Origin: Batillaria attramentaria
Taxonomy: Eukaryota; Mollusca; Gastropoda; Batillariidae
Reading direction: 5' to 3'
NCBI GenBank assembly: GCA_018292915.2
Contig: JACVVK020000005.1
Coordinates: forward strand, 4,671,001-4,735,000
DNA: 64,000 nt
The translations under genes were made by a program, and so were the position numbers. The notes beneath the pieces were generated by a model that saw nothing but the letters and a program-made list of their open reading frames with translations, had not been told where the DNA came from and did not search any database. The stretch's first letter is position 1. Each line of letters begins with the position of its first letter. Shown piece after piece: positions 45,651 to 56,466 of this stretch.

Positions 45651-46003
45651 AGCTCGTTTACCAGTGTTCTTGTTTTACTGATGCGAACCGTCATGTCCAT
45701 TGTTTTTGCCTTCAACCGTGCATGTTTCCAGCCGCGCACCTGGGAGAGGAATGACAGGCAGGGAAAGATTACCTGAGACTGTCCTCACATTTCACCTTTC
45801 GCTCGCAGACATCCCCCCAGCCCACGGGACGGGTTAGCGTCTTTGTTGCTGTTGTTACAAGCTGGGAATAGTTGAGTGCCAGAAGGTCATGTCATTGTGT
45901 CCCAGCCGGCCGTCCCGCGGCAGCATGGAGTCGATTCATCAGTGATCAGCGATGGTGATGTTGTAATGTCAGCTGTGTGTGCTTGTCGTGCAGCTTTTTT
46001 TTT

Positions 46004-46034
<31 letters not shown>

Positions 46035-46357
46035 TGGGGGGGAGGGGGGGAGAATATGCAGATTGGCATTCTGACCTGAAGCGTCGTGACCTTCCTGGTT
46101 ATCACAATGGTTCTTGTCGGCCGGTATCTGTTCGTCTCGCACGGTAAACTGGTTTAAGAATGCGGTAGTGGAGGGGGGAGGAGAGGGGGGGGGGGCTTTT
46201 GGGAACCAGACATGTATAGTGTTCTGTATGTCGTGAAGCGAAGGAGGAAGTATACGTGTTGACGGTCATTGAGCGGAGTCGGGTGCTGGCGTCGTTAGCT
46301 TTGCCGGGTTGATGACTAGAATTACCCCGACCACCCCCACCCCCCTCCCCCACATCC

Positions 46358-46492
46358 CGGGAGCCGGGACAATCGAGTAGTAGAGCATTGGACGTTCAGT
46401 GCTCGGGTCGTGAGTTCATGCTGGCATTTTCCTCGTTTCCCTGTCCTTGATATCACCCTGAAGTGGTGAAAAAGGACGTTAAAGCCCTAACA

Positions 46493-46495
<3 letters not shown>
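46358..46495 (+). mobile_element. SINE-A with internal deletion
   Basis: The head is intact (A box CAATCGAGTAGTAGAGCA), but the sequence jumps from 'GTCGTGAGTTCA' directly to 'TGCTGGCATTTTCCTCG', losing about 25 bases that include the second half of the B box. A (CA)n tract follows the tail. Confidence 0.85.
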
Positions 46496-46525
<30 letters not shown>

Positions 46526-46547
46526 ATCCACTCCCCGCCTGTCACAG

Positions 46548-46708
46548 GGGAGCCAGGGTGGCTGAATGGTAGAGCGTTGGACTTCTAATGCTCGGGTCGT
46601 GAGTTCGTATCCCGGTTGGGGCCAAATACATATTCTTGTGCTGGCTTTTTCGTCGTTGCCCCGTCTTTGATATCACCCGTATGTGGTGGAAAAGGACGTT
46701 AAACCGCC
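46548..46708 (+). mobile_element. SINE-A, full length
   Basis: A box TGGCTGAATGGTAGAGCG, B box GAGTTCGTATCCCGG, and body to GGACGTTAAACC. A small insertion (ACATATTC) lies in the CCAAATATTTG block. Confidence 0.88.
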
Positions 46709-46927
46709 TGTCACTCAGTTCTGTGACTTGCACCTCCACCCACAAAGACACGAACACACACACACCTCGCGCCTAAGAGCCATTGCAATTTTCCTCGGGC
46801 GTTGCGTGCGTCTAGGCAGGAATTAGCACATCAGTTCATTTTAGGGCCATTGGCTGTAACTGATGACCGCTTTCAACCCAGAGAATTGTGCTCTCTCGCT
46901 GATTATTGATCACGCTGTTATTGCGCG

Positions 46928-46928
46928 C

Positions 46929-46960
<32 letters not shown>

Positions 46961-47067
46961 TCTTCTTGTAAACCATCCCTGGCAGCCAGTGCCGTACATT
47001 TATTATGCTCTTGTTAATGCGCATTTTGTGTAATAGTGCACCTCTCTCAACTGAAGTGTCAGGTTAC

Positions 47068-47106
<39 letters not shown>

Positions 47107-47283
47107 CTTGTAAACAAGTCAATGCCATGATCTAGTCAGTGCGCACCCTTTTTAATATTACACCTCTTATAACTTCAGTGTCAGTCCCCTTGTAAACAAG
47201 CCAGTGCCATAAAATTTATGATGATTTAGTCAATGCGCTCTTTCCTGATATTGCACCTCTCATAACCGCAGCCTCAGATTTCT

Positions 47284-47322
<39 letters not shown>
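46928..47322 (+). repeat. Three (CA)n tracts with a duplicated spacer
   Basis: CA tracts at 46928-46960, 47072-47103 and 47286-47321. The spacers share 'CTTGTAAAC.A', 'AGTCAGTGC', 'ATTAC/GCACCTCTC..AAC' and 'GTGTCAG', so a ~200 bp block with its CA tract has been duplicated. Confidence 0.75.
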
Positions 47323-47323
<1 letters not shown>

Positions 47324-47394
47324 CACACGCCTCTTCTAAACAAGTCAGTTGTTGTAGTTGTTGTAGTTGTTGCCATATAATTTATGTCTTATGT

Positions 47395-47640
47395 GAGCAC
47401 AGTTCGTACCGCGCACGAGTGCCCCACGTTTTTGACTCTTTTTCGGTTTTTAGTCCTGTATGCGAAAAACAGGCCAGTTTCGCGGTTCCTTAACGTCTCT
47501 TATAGCAGCAAACACGAGTATAATCCAAGTGCAACACTCCCACTAAGCACAATTTAAATCCCCCCCCCCTTTTTTTTTTTTAGTGAAGCTACTGGTGCAG
47601 ATCCCCAAACTTACTTGGTAGGGATTGAGTTAATATTGCA
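47395..47640 (+). repeat. Dispersed repeat C, copy 2
   Basis: 'GTTCGTACCGCGCACGAGT', 'CTGTATGCGAAA', 'GCAGCAAACACGAGTATAAT' and 'GCAACACTCCCAC' match 23828-24140 and 61275-61640. Confidence 0.82.
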
Positions 47641-48135
47641 CCTCCCACAACTGCAGTGTCCGATTACGCCTAATGTGTGCAGTGATGCGTGCACTTTAAG
47701 CTCACCCAGTTGTTGGAAAAGTGCACTGATCCGTGTCCAGTTGTGTTTTTTTAGGCCAAGATTTGCATCTAGGTGGGCAAAGATTGGGTGTAGAAGGGGA
47801 GGGGCTGAGGTCGGCAGGGAGGGGGGTTGTGAAGTGAGGTGGATGGGGGACTGAAGGGGGGATATTGATAACAATGCCCCTTAAACACCCCCCCTCCTCC
47901 TCCCCCTCCCCGTGTGCGAACAGAGATGTATGGCCTACATACAAGTTACGAACGCAAGTTTATATTAAAAGCTTGTCGGGTTGGGGTAGGTTTACATTCT
48001 TTGCATTTTGGCAGCCGCCCAGCCTCTTTTGAAGCCGTAAATGCGCAAGTCGTGTACGCGTTATTCACCAATGTTGAGCCTTCACGCTGAACTTGTTTGT
48101 ATTCTTCTATCGTCAGCTCATCCACTACAGACCGG
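47641..48135. other. No gene recognised
   Basis: Mixed sequence with G-rich (47800-47860) and C-rich (47885-47910) patches. I see no coding signal. Confidence 0.5.
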
Positions 48136-48136
48136 C

Positions 48137-48269
48137 ATTCTCTCTCTCTCTCTCTCTCGCTCGCTCGCTCGCTTGTGCTGGCTTTTTCACCGTCTTTGAT
48201 ATCACCCGTATATAGTGGAAAAGGACGTTAAACCCCCGACCCCCCTCTCTCTCTCTCTCTCTCTTCCCG

Positions 48270-48312
<43 letters not shown>

Positions 48313-48405
48313 GCACGCACGCATGGACACACACACACGCACGCGCGCGCGCGCGCACACACACACCAGCATTCTCTCTCTCTCTCTCTCATATCTGGCG
48401 CGCAG

Positions 48406-48445
<40 letters not shown>
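48137..48445 (+). repeat. (TC)n/(CA)n cluster around a SINE-A 3' end
   Basis: TC tracts (48137-48160, 48246-48310, 48372-48390), CG/CA-rich DNA (48311-48366) and (CA)n (48410-48442). The piece at 48172-48240 (tgtgctggctttttcaccgtctttgat, then ggaaaaggacgttaaacccc) is the 3' half of SINE-A. Confidence 0.9.
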
Positions 48446-48782
48446 CTGGGGTCGTAACATTGTTCGTATAGTTCCCCAAGCCAGCTGCGGTATTTCAGAC
48501 AGACAAGCCAAGGTGGACTGACATCGCCAGGTGAAAATTCCCAGGTTCTGCCGCAAATCTTGTGTCAGTGTGCAGCGAGCAGAACCTGCATTAGCCGGGT
48601 GCACCACTTTAGTAGCACTAGTTTTCATCAGTTCTGGTTGATTATGTAACAATACGTATTAAAAATTAAAAATAAAAACTTTTGAATTATTGCCGTTGGG
48701 TACCGGCTGACTGTTGTATTTTGCATGTTGAACTTGTTTGCGTGTTGGGTTTCATTTATTCACAGCCTGAGCCTCTTTACGT

Positions 48783-48839
48783 GATCACCCTATGTGGTGG
48801 AAAAGGACGTTAAACCCCCAAACACCCACCCACCCACCC
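48783..48839 (+). mobile_element. SINE-A 3' end only
   Basis: Only 'GATCACCCTATGTGGTGGAA' through the (ACCC)n tail remains: a strongly 5'-truncated copy. Confidence 0.8.
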
Positions 48840-49325
48840 GCTTTGCGTGAAAGCAGATATACTGACTGCGTGAACAAGGTTCAATAAACCTTTACCCCGA
48901 ACAGCAATTTTAAAAAAAAAACAAAAAAAAACACGTTGCGTTGGGAAAAGTCAGTCCACCTGATGTGGCGCGTCAAGTTAGGTCAGGTCAACCTGTACAC
49001 CCATTGAGCCCAGCGCGGAAAGGTGTATAGAGAGATGATTGACAGATTGAAGTAGATCTCGCGCTGCAAGGCGTCAGTTACAGCGTCGTAGCTGCCTTGT
49101 GCGTGAATGTAATCTCTGGTCATAGCCGGTGCTATAGGGTCAGCTATAATTATACAGATAAAAGTTGTGTGGGTGTACGCGTGTGTACATAGACTAGTAC
49201 GGGGGCGTTGCTCGTCTGTAATGCTGTAACGCGGCAGGAGAACACGTCTGCGCCAGTTTGTATTTTGACGTGCCATATTCAGTCGAGGAGCGAAAATCAC
49301 GTTATGCTGCAGTCACTTGCCCGGA
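48840..49325. other. No gene recognised
   Basis: Mixed sequence with an A-rich run at 48912-48932. I see no coding signal. Confidence 0.45.
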
Positions 49326-49760
49326 TCCTGTTTGTCATTTAATAACATGATAATGAGGATCCTGTTTGTCAATTTATACTGAATAATGATAATAAGAATG
49401 AGGATGAGGATTGTCAGTGAATAATAATATTGAGTAATATTGAGGAACCTGACTGTCAATTATTAATAATAATGAGAATAATAAAATAATAGAAATGAGG
49501 ATCCTGATTGTCAATTTATGATAATAATGATAATGAGGATTCTGACTGTTAATTAATTAATAATGATAAGAATGGTGAAGTAGTAATAATAAGGATCCTG
49601 ATTGTCAAGTAATAATAGTAATAATGATTATAGTAATAATGATAATAATAGTAATGATATTTGATAGTAATAATGATAATAAGGATCCTGATTGTCAGTT
49701 GATAATAATAAGAATAATAATGAGGATCCTGCTTATGAATTCACGATAATAATAAAACAT
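49326..49760 (+). repeat. A+T-rich minisatellite with GGATCCTG..TGTCAATT units
   Basis: 'GAGGATCCTGATTGTCAATT' and close variants recur at about 49324, 49357, 49447, 49498, 49538, 49592, 49683 and 49723, separated by ATAATAATGATAATA-type spacers. Units are roughly 40-60 bases and degenerate. Confidence 0.88.
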
Positions 49761-49987
49761 AAATGGGTGTTTGAAGGACGCCCTTCCGCCCACACACTGA
49801 CGCAGAGACACAACATGCACACGCCCATACATAAACTACACGTGAAACACACACATATAAATATTATACACTGTACATGCACATTAGCATATCAGTGTTG
49901 AATGATTCATCATCATGATACGTGTAGTCTCAGTTGATGAGGTTTCGTTGTTTGTAGTAAGTTACTTTCCGAGAAATCTCTTCAGTC

Positions 49988-49990
<3 letters not shown>

Positions 49991-50060
<70 letters not shown>
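49991..50060 (+). repeat. (GT)n microsatellite
   Basis: About 35 uninterrupted GT units. Confidence 0.97.
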
Positions 50061-50062
<2 letters not shown>

Positions 50063-51064
50063 ATCGACACAGCTGTTGCCTGGCGAGACACAACGATACG
50101 TAATAGTCTGGATAATACTTTATCATAGGTAGTCAGTTACTTCCTGAGAAATCTCTTTTGTTTGCGTGCTATTGTTCGCCTAAGAGGAAGCTGTATTTAT
50201 AACTCTTAAACAGCGCATACTTGACTAGACCCGCGGCAAACATGACTTTGATCCCGTCAGCCTCAACCCTCCCAGTCATCTGCCGGTGCATTTGCGTGTG
50301 TGTAGTTGTTGGCTGATTTCCCGAAAAATGCTCCCAATACATGTCAAGCAGTCAGTCGATTTCTCAACAACAACAAAAAAAAAAATGCCAATAAAAAATA
50401 TCAGGGGAGAGATCGTAAGCTATAGAGCCTGTGGGTTGTCTTCCCGTGTTTGACGTCAGTTGACATCGGGACAAGGTCACGGGCGTGTGTAGGCGATAAA
50501 ATTTGATTGCGACTGGATGTTCCCGGTCGACTCAGCGTGTGGTGGCCCTGGTGGCGTAGCTGGAACACGCACCGAGCAACATACGGCCTGAGGGTGTGTG
50601 TCAGTGTATAGGGGGTCAGGACTGATAACTCTTGATCAGGGAGTGGCAGTAGCATGTGCCATCTCTTGTTGAGTTAGTTAGTTAGTTATTTAGGGCTTAA
50701 CGCCGCGCAAGCAACAGAGGCTAATTCGCGGCAAAGTTCATCATCTCTTGCCGAGTTGTGGGAGAAATGACTGACGCGAAATGTGAGAGTCAGTATCCAT
50801 CGTGTTGTTTCGGCAGTCACACTGTTACTAGTGTATTTTCTTGTTGTAGGTTTATTGAAAGAAACGAACACAAAACGAAGTGCTATGCGTCACATTTACC
50901 TGTATTAGTAGTTACTGTGCAATCTCTTATGCTGACCGACGGTGCTAGAAATTGGATACACAGATCGAGCCAGGGTGACAGACAGACAGAGACAGAACGA
51001 ACAAACTTTATTTTTTCAACGGAAAAGGTTTCACCATACTTCGGAAAATTTTCAGATTGCCGAT
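50061..51064. other. No gene recognised
   Basis: Includes an (AGTT)n tract at 50673-50688 followed by 'TTAGGGCTTAACGCCGCGCA', which looks like the tail of a repeat. No frame resembles a known protein. Confidence 0.5.
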
Positions 51065-51066
51065 GC

Positions 51067-51195
<129 letters not shown>

Positions 51196-51592
51196 CAGTT
51201 ATGCACAGTAGCTTACAGAGATTAAAAAAATAAGTATAGCTTAACCAGCACAGTTATATGATTAAGTTATAAGAAAAGAGGGGGGGGGGAGGGGCAACGA
51301 ACAGGAGGGACTATGAACTAGGGACTGTGAAGTTTTCTCGTTTCAAGTGTTGCAGGATTATTTGCAACACATGTAATTGACGCATTGTATTGCACCTTCG
51401 TGCAAGCGCTAGCTCACGTCTCACACTGTGTAGATGATTTTCGCATTAGTCCTACACGTAATGTCACGTCACAGCAATAAAACGCGACCCCGCCGGCGAT
51501 CAGCGTGTTAGCAAAACGTGGGCCCTGACATATGTCGCGAAGCTGCCCGTTCCACATCCTATTCTACTCGACTCTACCAACATCTGTGCTGT

Positions 51593-51663
51593 GCGACAGC
51601 TGTACTCAGAATACGATACAAGCTAACTGCGACAGCTGTACTCAGAATACGATACAAGCTAAC
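51593..51663 (+). repeat. Perfect 36 bp tandem duplication
   Basis: 'GCGACAGCTGTACTCAGAAT' and the next 15 bases, ending at AGCTAAC, occur twice in a row, from 51593 and from 51629. The identity suggests a recent duplication. Confidence 0.95.
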
Positions 51664-51784
51664 GACTCAACGCTGGCTGATGTCTCTTTTGTACAATAAA
51701 TGGGTTGCCGCGCGTTATGTATACTGTCCTGGTGCAGACACCGACCGTGACGCTACAGTTCATTGGTTGGTTGGTTGATTGGTT

Positions 51785-51920
51785 GAGGGTTGAACGTCTT
51801 TTGTCCACCACATACGGGTGAACTGATCAAAGACGGCACAACGAGGAAAAAGCCAGCGCAGATATTTGGCGTCGGCTGCGATTCGAACTCACGACCCAAG
51901 CATTGGAAGTCCACCTTCTG
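51785..51920 (-). mobile_element. SINE-A, reverse strand
   Basis: The reverse complement has 'GGTCGTGAGTTCGAAT' (B box), 'CCAAATATCTGCGCTGGC', 'CGTTGTGCCGTCTTTGAT' and 'GTGGTGGACAAAAGACGTTC'. The head is truncated. Confidence 0.8.
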
Positions 51921-51962
51921 ACATTTTCCCAAGCTCACAAATCGTTGGGGGTTGTTTTGCAG

Positions 51963-52130
51963 GGGGAACCGGGACAGCCGAATGGTAGAGCGTTGGACTT
52001 TCAGTGCCGTGAGTTCGAATCCCGGATGGGACCAAATATCCATGCTGGCCTTTTTCTCAAGTTGTTGTCCCGTCTTTGATATCACTCATACGTGGTGGAA
52101 GAGGACGTTAACTTGAACTCCCAAACCCCC
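51963..52130 (+). mobile_element. SINE-A, full length, opposite to its neighbour
   Basis: GGGAACCGGGACAGCCGAAT, a shortened B-box region (GTGCCGTGAGTTCGAATCCC), body to GTGGTGGAAGAGGACGTTAA, then C-runs. Together with 51785-51920 it forms a tail-out inverted pair. Confidence 0.86.
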
Positions 52131-52324
52131 CCCCCCCCCCCCCCCATCCCCCCCCCCCGACCCCGCGTTTTACACCGGCTGAAGTGTGAATTAGGAAGAA
52201 GACGACGAGGCATGAAAGATGAAGTAGGCTAATTTTGATATGACGGCAAAGCCTGTAGGGGGTCCCATTGATTTTTCTAGGCGCTGCATTTTGTAGTTCG
52301 CATTAGAAGCCGTATATCGCGTTG

Positions 52325-52845
52325 TGGAGATGCTTATTGTACGTGTTGGTTCTGGTTGTTGCCGGTTTTTGTTGTTGTTTTTTCATCCCGCCCATGTTTT
52401 GCTTGTTCACCGCAGCCGGCTCGATGTGGCTGTTGTCGTATCTTTGTTGTTTTGTTGTTTTTTTGTGTTTTGTTGTTGTTTTCTTTGTTTTTTGTTTTGT
52501 TTTGTGGTTGGTTTGTTTGTTTGTTTGTTAGGTTTGTTTTTGTTTTTGTTTTGTTTTGGGTTTTTTTGGGGGGGGGGTCGTTTTGCTTTGTTTTTGGTTT
52601 CTTTTTGGTTTCTTTATGTTTGTTTTTGGTTTGTAGTTTGTTTCTTCGGTTTTTTTTTTGTTTGTTTGTTTTTGTTTCTAATGTGTTGTTTGTTTTCTTT
52701 TTGTTTGGGGGTTGTTTTGGTTTTTGTTGTATCGTTCTTGTTGTATTTCTTTTGTTGTTTTGTTTGTTTGTTTGTTTTGGTTTGGTTTGGTTTTATCTGT
52801 GTGGATTTTTTTTTTTGGTGGGGGGGGGGTGAGAGGGGGTTAGCG
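52325..52845 (+). repeat. T/G-rich low-complexity tract (TTTG, TTG, G-runs)
   Basis: About 500 bases composed almost wholly of T and G, mostly TTTGTTTG and TTGTTG. The 189-codon Phe/Val/Cys frame here is a composition artefact. Confidence 0.9.
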
Positions 52846-53735
52846 CCTGCTTACATGGTGACTTTGTGTGCCTCCTTGCTGTGGAGTGCATGACGCAATT
52901 AAATAAATAAATCAATCAATCAGTAAATAAACCGGCAAACAGCTAATATATTAACGTGAACATGCACAGTTTCTTTGTATCTATGGCTTCACACAAACAC
53001 TTAGTTTGCTACCTCACAAGCTGTGAGATAATAATGACCGAAACGTTCCGCAGTACACTGACGTCAGTCGAACTTCTCTTTCTTTCAGTACAATGTATCG
53101 AGGCTTGCACCCAATTTTGCTCCACTTCAGACCTAACACAGTACACCAGAATTACCGGCTTTCCTGTCTTTTCGCACCTGCCGTGTGTTGGTCGCTGCCT
53201 GTGGCGGGGAGCGCTCCTGATTCCAATCAGCGTGTGTGTTCTTCTACTAAGGTAGTTTCCTCTCTGTACGTGCTCCTGCCTTTGTTTCTGATTGGCGTCT
53301 TCATGACTTTGTGTCTGCGTGGTGTAGGGCGTCGGTATCTGCCAGTCTATCTGCAGGTTGTCTGGCTAGAGAACGTGGAGGCACCTGCCTTAACTCGCTG
53401 ATGGGGTGCTTTTTGGGACAGATCTTTCATCGAGTCTGGCCCGCGCTTGTGTTTCTGGATGTGCTGAGTTTCTCTGCACACTGAACAGTTTGGTTTGTCT
53501 TTTGGGGTTTTCCTTTTGTTGATCAGTCATCATCTCCGGCCCACCTCAGCCCGGCTCAAGATCAGTTCATGATACGGTTCTTGCAGTGGCCAAAAAAAAA
53601 AAAAACTGTAAAAATTCATTCTCTAAAGTCAGTCTCCCGTGGGAGCTGAATTTATTTGACCTGTGGGAACTTGCGGGGAAAACTCAAGACCCACAGAAAG
53701 GGAAACGGTAATGACTGCGAAGTGGTTACAAGTTA
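52846..53735. other. No gene recognised
   Basis: Mixed sequence; short frames do not resemble known proteins. An A-run lies at 53593-53604. Confidence 0.5.
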
Positions 53736-53737
53736 AG

Positions 53738-53885
53738 CAAATAAAAGCGACATAAAAGGGACAGAAACCACTTAACTTTCACAAAGGATTTGTTTGTGTC
53801 CTGAGGAAGGCGAAAGCCGAAACGTTGACCTGTGCCGTCCTTTGTGAAAGTGGTTTCTGTCCCTTTTATGTCGCTTTTATTTATT
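53738..53885. repeat. Large inverted repeat, ~48 bp arms, with CTGAGGA..GAAA loop
   Basis: The left arm (about 53738-53788) and right arm (about 53839-53883) are reverse complements over AATAAAAGCGACATAAAAGG, GACAGAAACCACTT and TTCACAAAGGA. The only break is a TTAA present in the left arm alone. The loop carries CTGAGGAAGGCGAAAGCCGA and AACGTTGACCTGTGCCGTC. A single-arm version lies at 11731-11797. Confidence 0.88.
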
Positions 53886-54088
53886 GTTTTTTCAAGACCC
53901 ACAGTCAAACGTGAAGGGCAGCAGTCACGGTGAGAGCTTGAGCATCTTTTACACAGCACAGCATACACACACTATAGCTCCAGCGTGGTATGCAGGACAG
54001 CCCGGCGGCTACGTTAGGATAAAACAAACCGATCTGGGCGGTTCAATGCTCGCAGGTTTCAGTGCCAGTGCTGTTTTACCTAATGCAC

Positions 54089-54205
54089 TGTAACGGCCCC
54101 TCCACCTCCCGGCCCCCAGATCCACCACGGAGAGACTGCTGCAGTGTAACGGCCCCATATCCCGACACCTCCCCGGCCCCCCACTCCGCGAATCCACCAG
54201 GGACT
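54089..54205 (+). repeat. C-rich tandem duplication, ~55-60 bp units
   Basis: 'TGTAACGGCCCC', 'CACCTCCC.GGCCCCC' and 'ATCCACCA.GGA' occur in order twice (from 54089 and from 54145). Confidence 0.75.
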
Positions 54206-54984
54206 ACACTCAGCAAGAACCGAAATAAATGTCACAGCGTTCCCACACGTGGGAGTTGCAACGCCATGGAGGAGATGTATGAGAACCGCGGCTTGCTGAG
54301 CCGACTAATTTCATGCGCTGGGAGCTAATCTGTGTGAGATTTAAACAGAAAAAAAAAAGCGAGAAAAGAAACGTTAAGAGCAGCTCCCACGAATCGAACA
54401 TGCATTAGATGCCGGCTGCACGACAAGCCCCTCAGCCCCCCCCCCCCCTCCCCGGCCCCCCCCCCTTTTCCTGGATCTTTTCTGTTTAGACCTGCAGGGC
54501 GGCATCAGTGCAGGAACATCCTACTCTATACAGACTGATCCGGCCGGTCTAGGTCTGTGCTGTGCGCCGGTTATAATATATATATGCATTGGAAGATTCT
54601 GCAGACATTCGCCAGAATGTCCTAACGTGCCTGCATACCGTCACACGCCGAATACATGTACATGTATATAAATCAGTAAAGCAGAGGATGAAGCCGGTAT
54701 ATCGTGGGTACCCTGACTTGACCTCTCTGGAATTCAGTCAGTCACCTCCCAAAGCAATGTCCGTTCGGCCAATTGCTAGACACGTTGCTTGTATTATGAT
54801 CTCAGTGATGTATCCTGGCATGAGGCGAACGCTAGATGGTGTAGATGATGATCGAGACCCACAAACACACTACTCTAACACAGAGGCATAGATGTATTCT
54901 CTGTGCGTTAGCCAAAATGGTAGGGGTTTGTAGGGACGGGCAGCCTTGGGGTCTTATGTGAGCCGCTGCAGACAGGCGCAATTC

Positions 54985-55095
54985 ATGCCTCAGCCCGAAC
55001 AATCCACCTCAAACCTGAGGTTGTCCTGCCGGCGTTCTGACCGGTCCAACCCGTGCTGTAGACCAGAGAGCACGTGATTTGTTTTCGGGCTGGCA
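54985..55095 (+). repeat. Dispersed repeat E, copy 3
   Basis: 'CCACCTCAAACCTGAGGTTG', 'CCGTGCT' and 'CAGAGAGCACGTGATTTGT' match 7420-7545 and 44015-44135. Confidence 0.65.
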
Positions 55096-55099
55096 GTGA

Positions 55100-55760
55100 A
55101 ATGTAGACTGGACAGGGTTTGTTCAGTTCTTCTGTGACAAATCGGAGGACTGACGACTCGGAAACTATAAACTGGCAAATCGGCCGGTGTGTAATCTGTA
55201 TCAGTTGGTCTTCTACGCAGACTAAGACTGAGAGATGTGTCAGCCGGTCAAGTGGCCGCGGTTGTTGAGTCGGTTCTGCTGAGTGCTGCAGACAGACAAG
55301 ATCTGTTTAGTCAATTCTCCTACACACAAACCGGACTGTCAGTGGAACTATAAATTGGCATACTTATTCGGTAAACTGGCGTTTATCAGTCTTCTACGCA
55401 GAGTAGGAGAGATGTGTTTGTCAAGTGGCAGTTGTTGGGGCAGCCTTGAGTTCTACTGAGTACTGCAGACAACGGCCAAGATCTGTTTAGTAGCCAGTTC
55501 AAGTCTCCTACACACATACCGGACTGTGGAACTATAAATTGGCATACTTATTTGGTAACTCGGCTTGTATCAGTCTTCTACGCGGAATAAGAGAGATGCG
55601 TTAGTCAAGCGGCTAGGGTTGGCAGAGACAGCCTTTTGTTTTCCGGGAGCTGCAAACAAGGTTTATCCTACACGAACCGGAGGGTGGAACAGAGGTAGTG
55701 CAGACGATCGTGCAGAGTGGTCCCTTCCGTGAGCTTCCGTCTTCAGTCTGTGGGTGGAAC
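55100..55760 (+). repeat. ~180 bp satellite-like tandem array
   Basis: 'GAACTATAAATTGGCATACT', 'TATCAGTCTTCTACGCAGA', 'GAGAGATGTGT', 'GTCAAGTGGC' and 'TGCAGACA..CAAGATCTGTTTAG' recur in order, with TATAAA elements at about 55163, 55347, 55527 and 55749. One more diverged unit lies at 56455-56610, beyond inserted elements. Confidence 0.88.
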
Positions 55761-55774
55761 TATAAATCATTGCT

Positions 55775-56160
55775 TCAAGTCGTCCACCTCAATTTTGGCG
55801 GATTTTACCCCTTGGCTAAAGATTTCCTCCTCTGAAGCACTTAAAACCATTCCAACACGCACCAAATTGCACAGATGTTAGTCTGATTTAAAAAAAAAAA
55901 TAAAAAAAAAACCTTGAACTTGCCCCCAAAATGAAGTGGTTTCTCCTCTGAAGCATTTAGAGTACCGAAAAGCACCGAACTGCACAGATTTTATCTAATT
56001 TAACCACACACAAAAAATCTACCTATAGTATAACGCAAACGCTTTGCAGACGCACCAGTGCTTGTGGCTTTGCCACTTAGTCCGCACTAAATGCTAGACA
56101 CTTTTCCTCCTTTTGGATCATAGACCATTTCAAGCTCTGATAAATTGGTAAGTCGCTGTG
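55775..56160 (+). repeat. Dispersed repeat G, copy 2
   Basis: 'CCTCCTCTGAAGCACTTAAA', 'CACCAAATTGCACAGAT.TTAGTC', then 'TTCCTCCTTTTGGATCATAG' and 'CCATTT', as in 28600-29190. It interrupts the tandem array. Confidence 0.82.
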
Positions 56161-56186
56161 TGTCAGTCTTCTAAGCTTTATATATA

Positions 56187-56425
56187 CAGACTTCAACATC
56201 AGTCAAGGACCACTTGCAAATTTGGCTAAAATTCCTGGAAGATGTCCGTGCAGCACATGGTGTTTTTTTTTTTTTTTTTCAGCTTCAGCAAGCTTTGCAG
56301 GATGCATTGTTAACCCTTTAACACTTTCACAGCAAAAAATTTTGAAAGATTCCTTGATCTCTATTTTTTGTGAATTCTTAAAAGTTAGACCTGTCAAGGT
56401 GGTCCTTGACTTATGTTGAAGTCTG
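56187..56425. mobile_element. MITE, ~28 bp terminal inverted repeats, TA-flanked
   Basis: The left end CAGACTTCAACATCAGTCAA (continuing GGACCAC) and the right end, read on the other strand, CAGACTTCAACATAAGTCAA (continuing GGACCAC), differ at one base. Both ends are next to TATA, fitting a TA target as in Tc1/mariner-type elements. The 239 bp carry no ORF of note. Confidence 0.88.

Positions 56426-56466
<41 letters not shown>

Larger units (their letters stand above)
44920..45730 (+). repeat. ~160 bp tandem satellite-like array broken by two SINEs
   Basis: 'ATGTCAGGCAGTTTCTA..ATG', 'GACT', 'CATTTTGATGAAGAATTCTT', 'GGGGTTTCC', 'AAAGCTCGTTGTCAG' and 'GGCAAATTT' recur at about 44930-45055 and 45090-45195. 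A third unit starts at 45236 and resumes in pieces at 45426-45475 and 45650-45710, on the far sides of two SINE-A insertions. Confidence 0.8.

Noticed and set aside
52324..52893. 189-codon open frame rich in Phe, Val, Cys and Leu
   Set aside because: It is a reading of an almost pure T/G tract (TTTG, TTG and G-runs) with no domain, splice context or start context.
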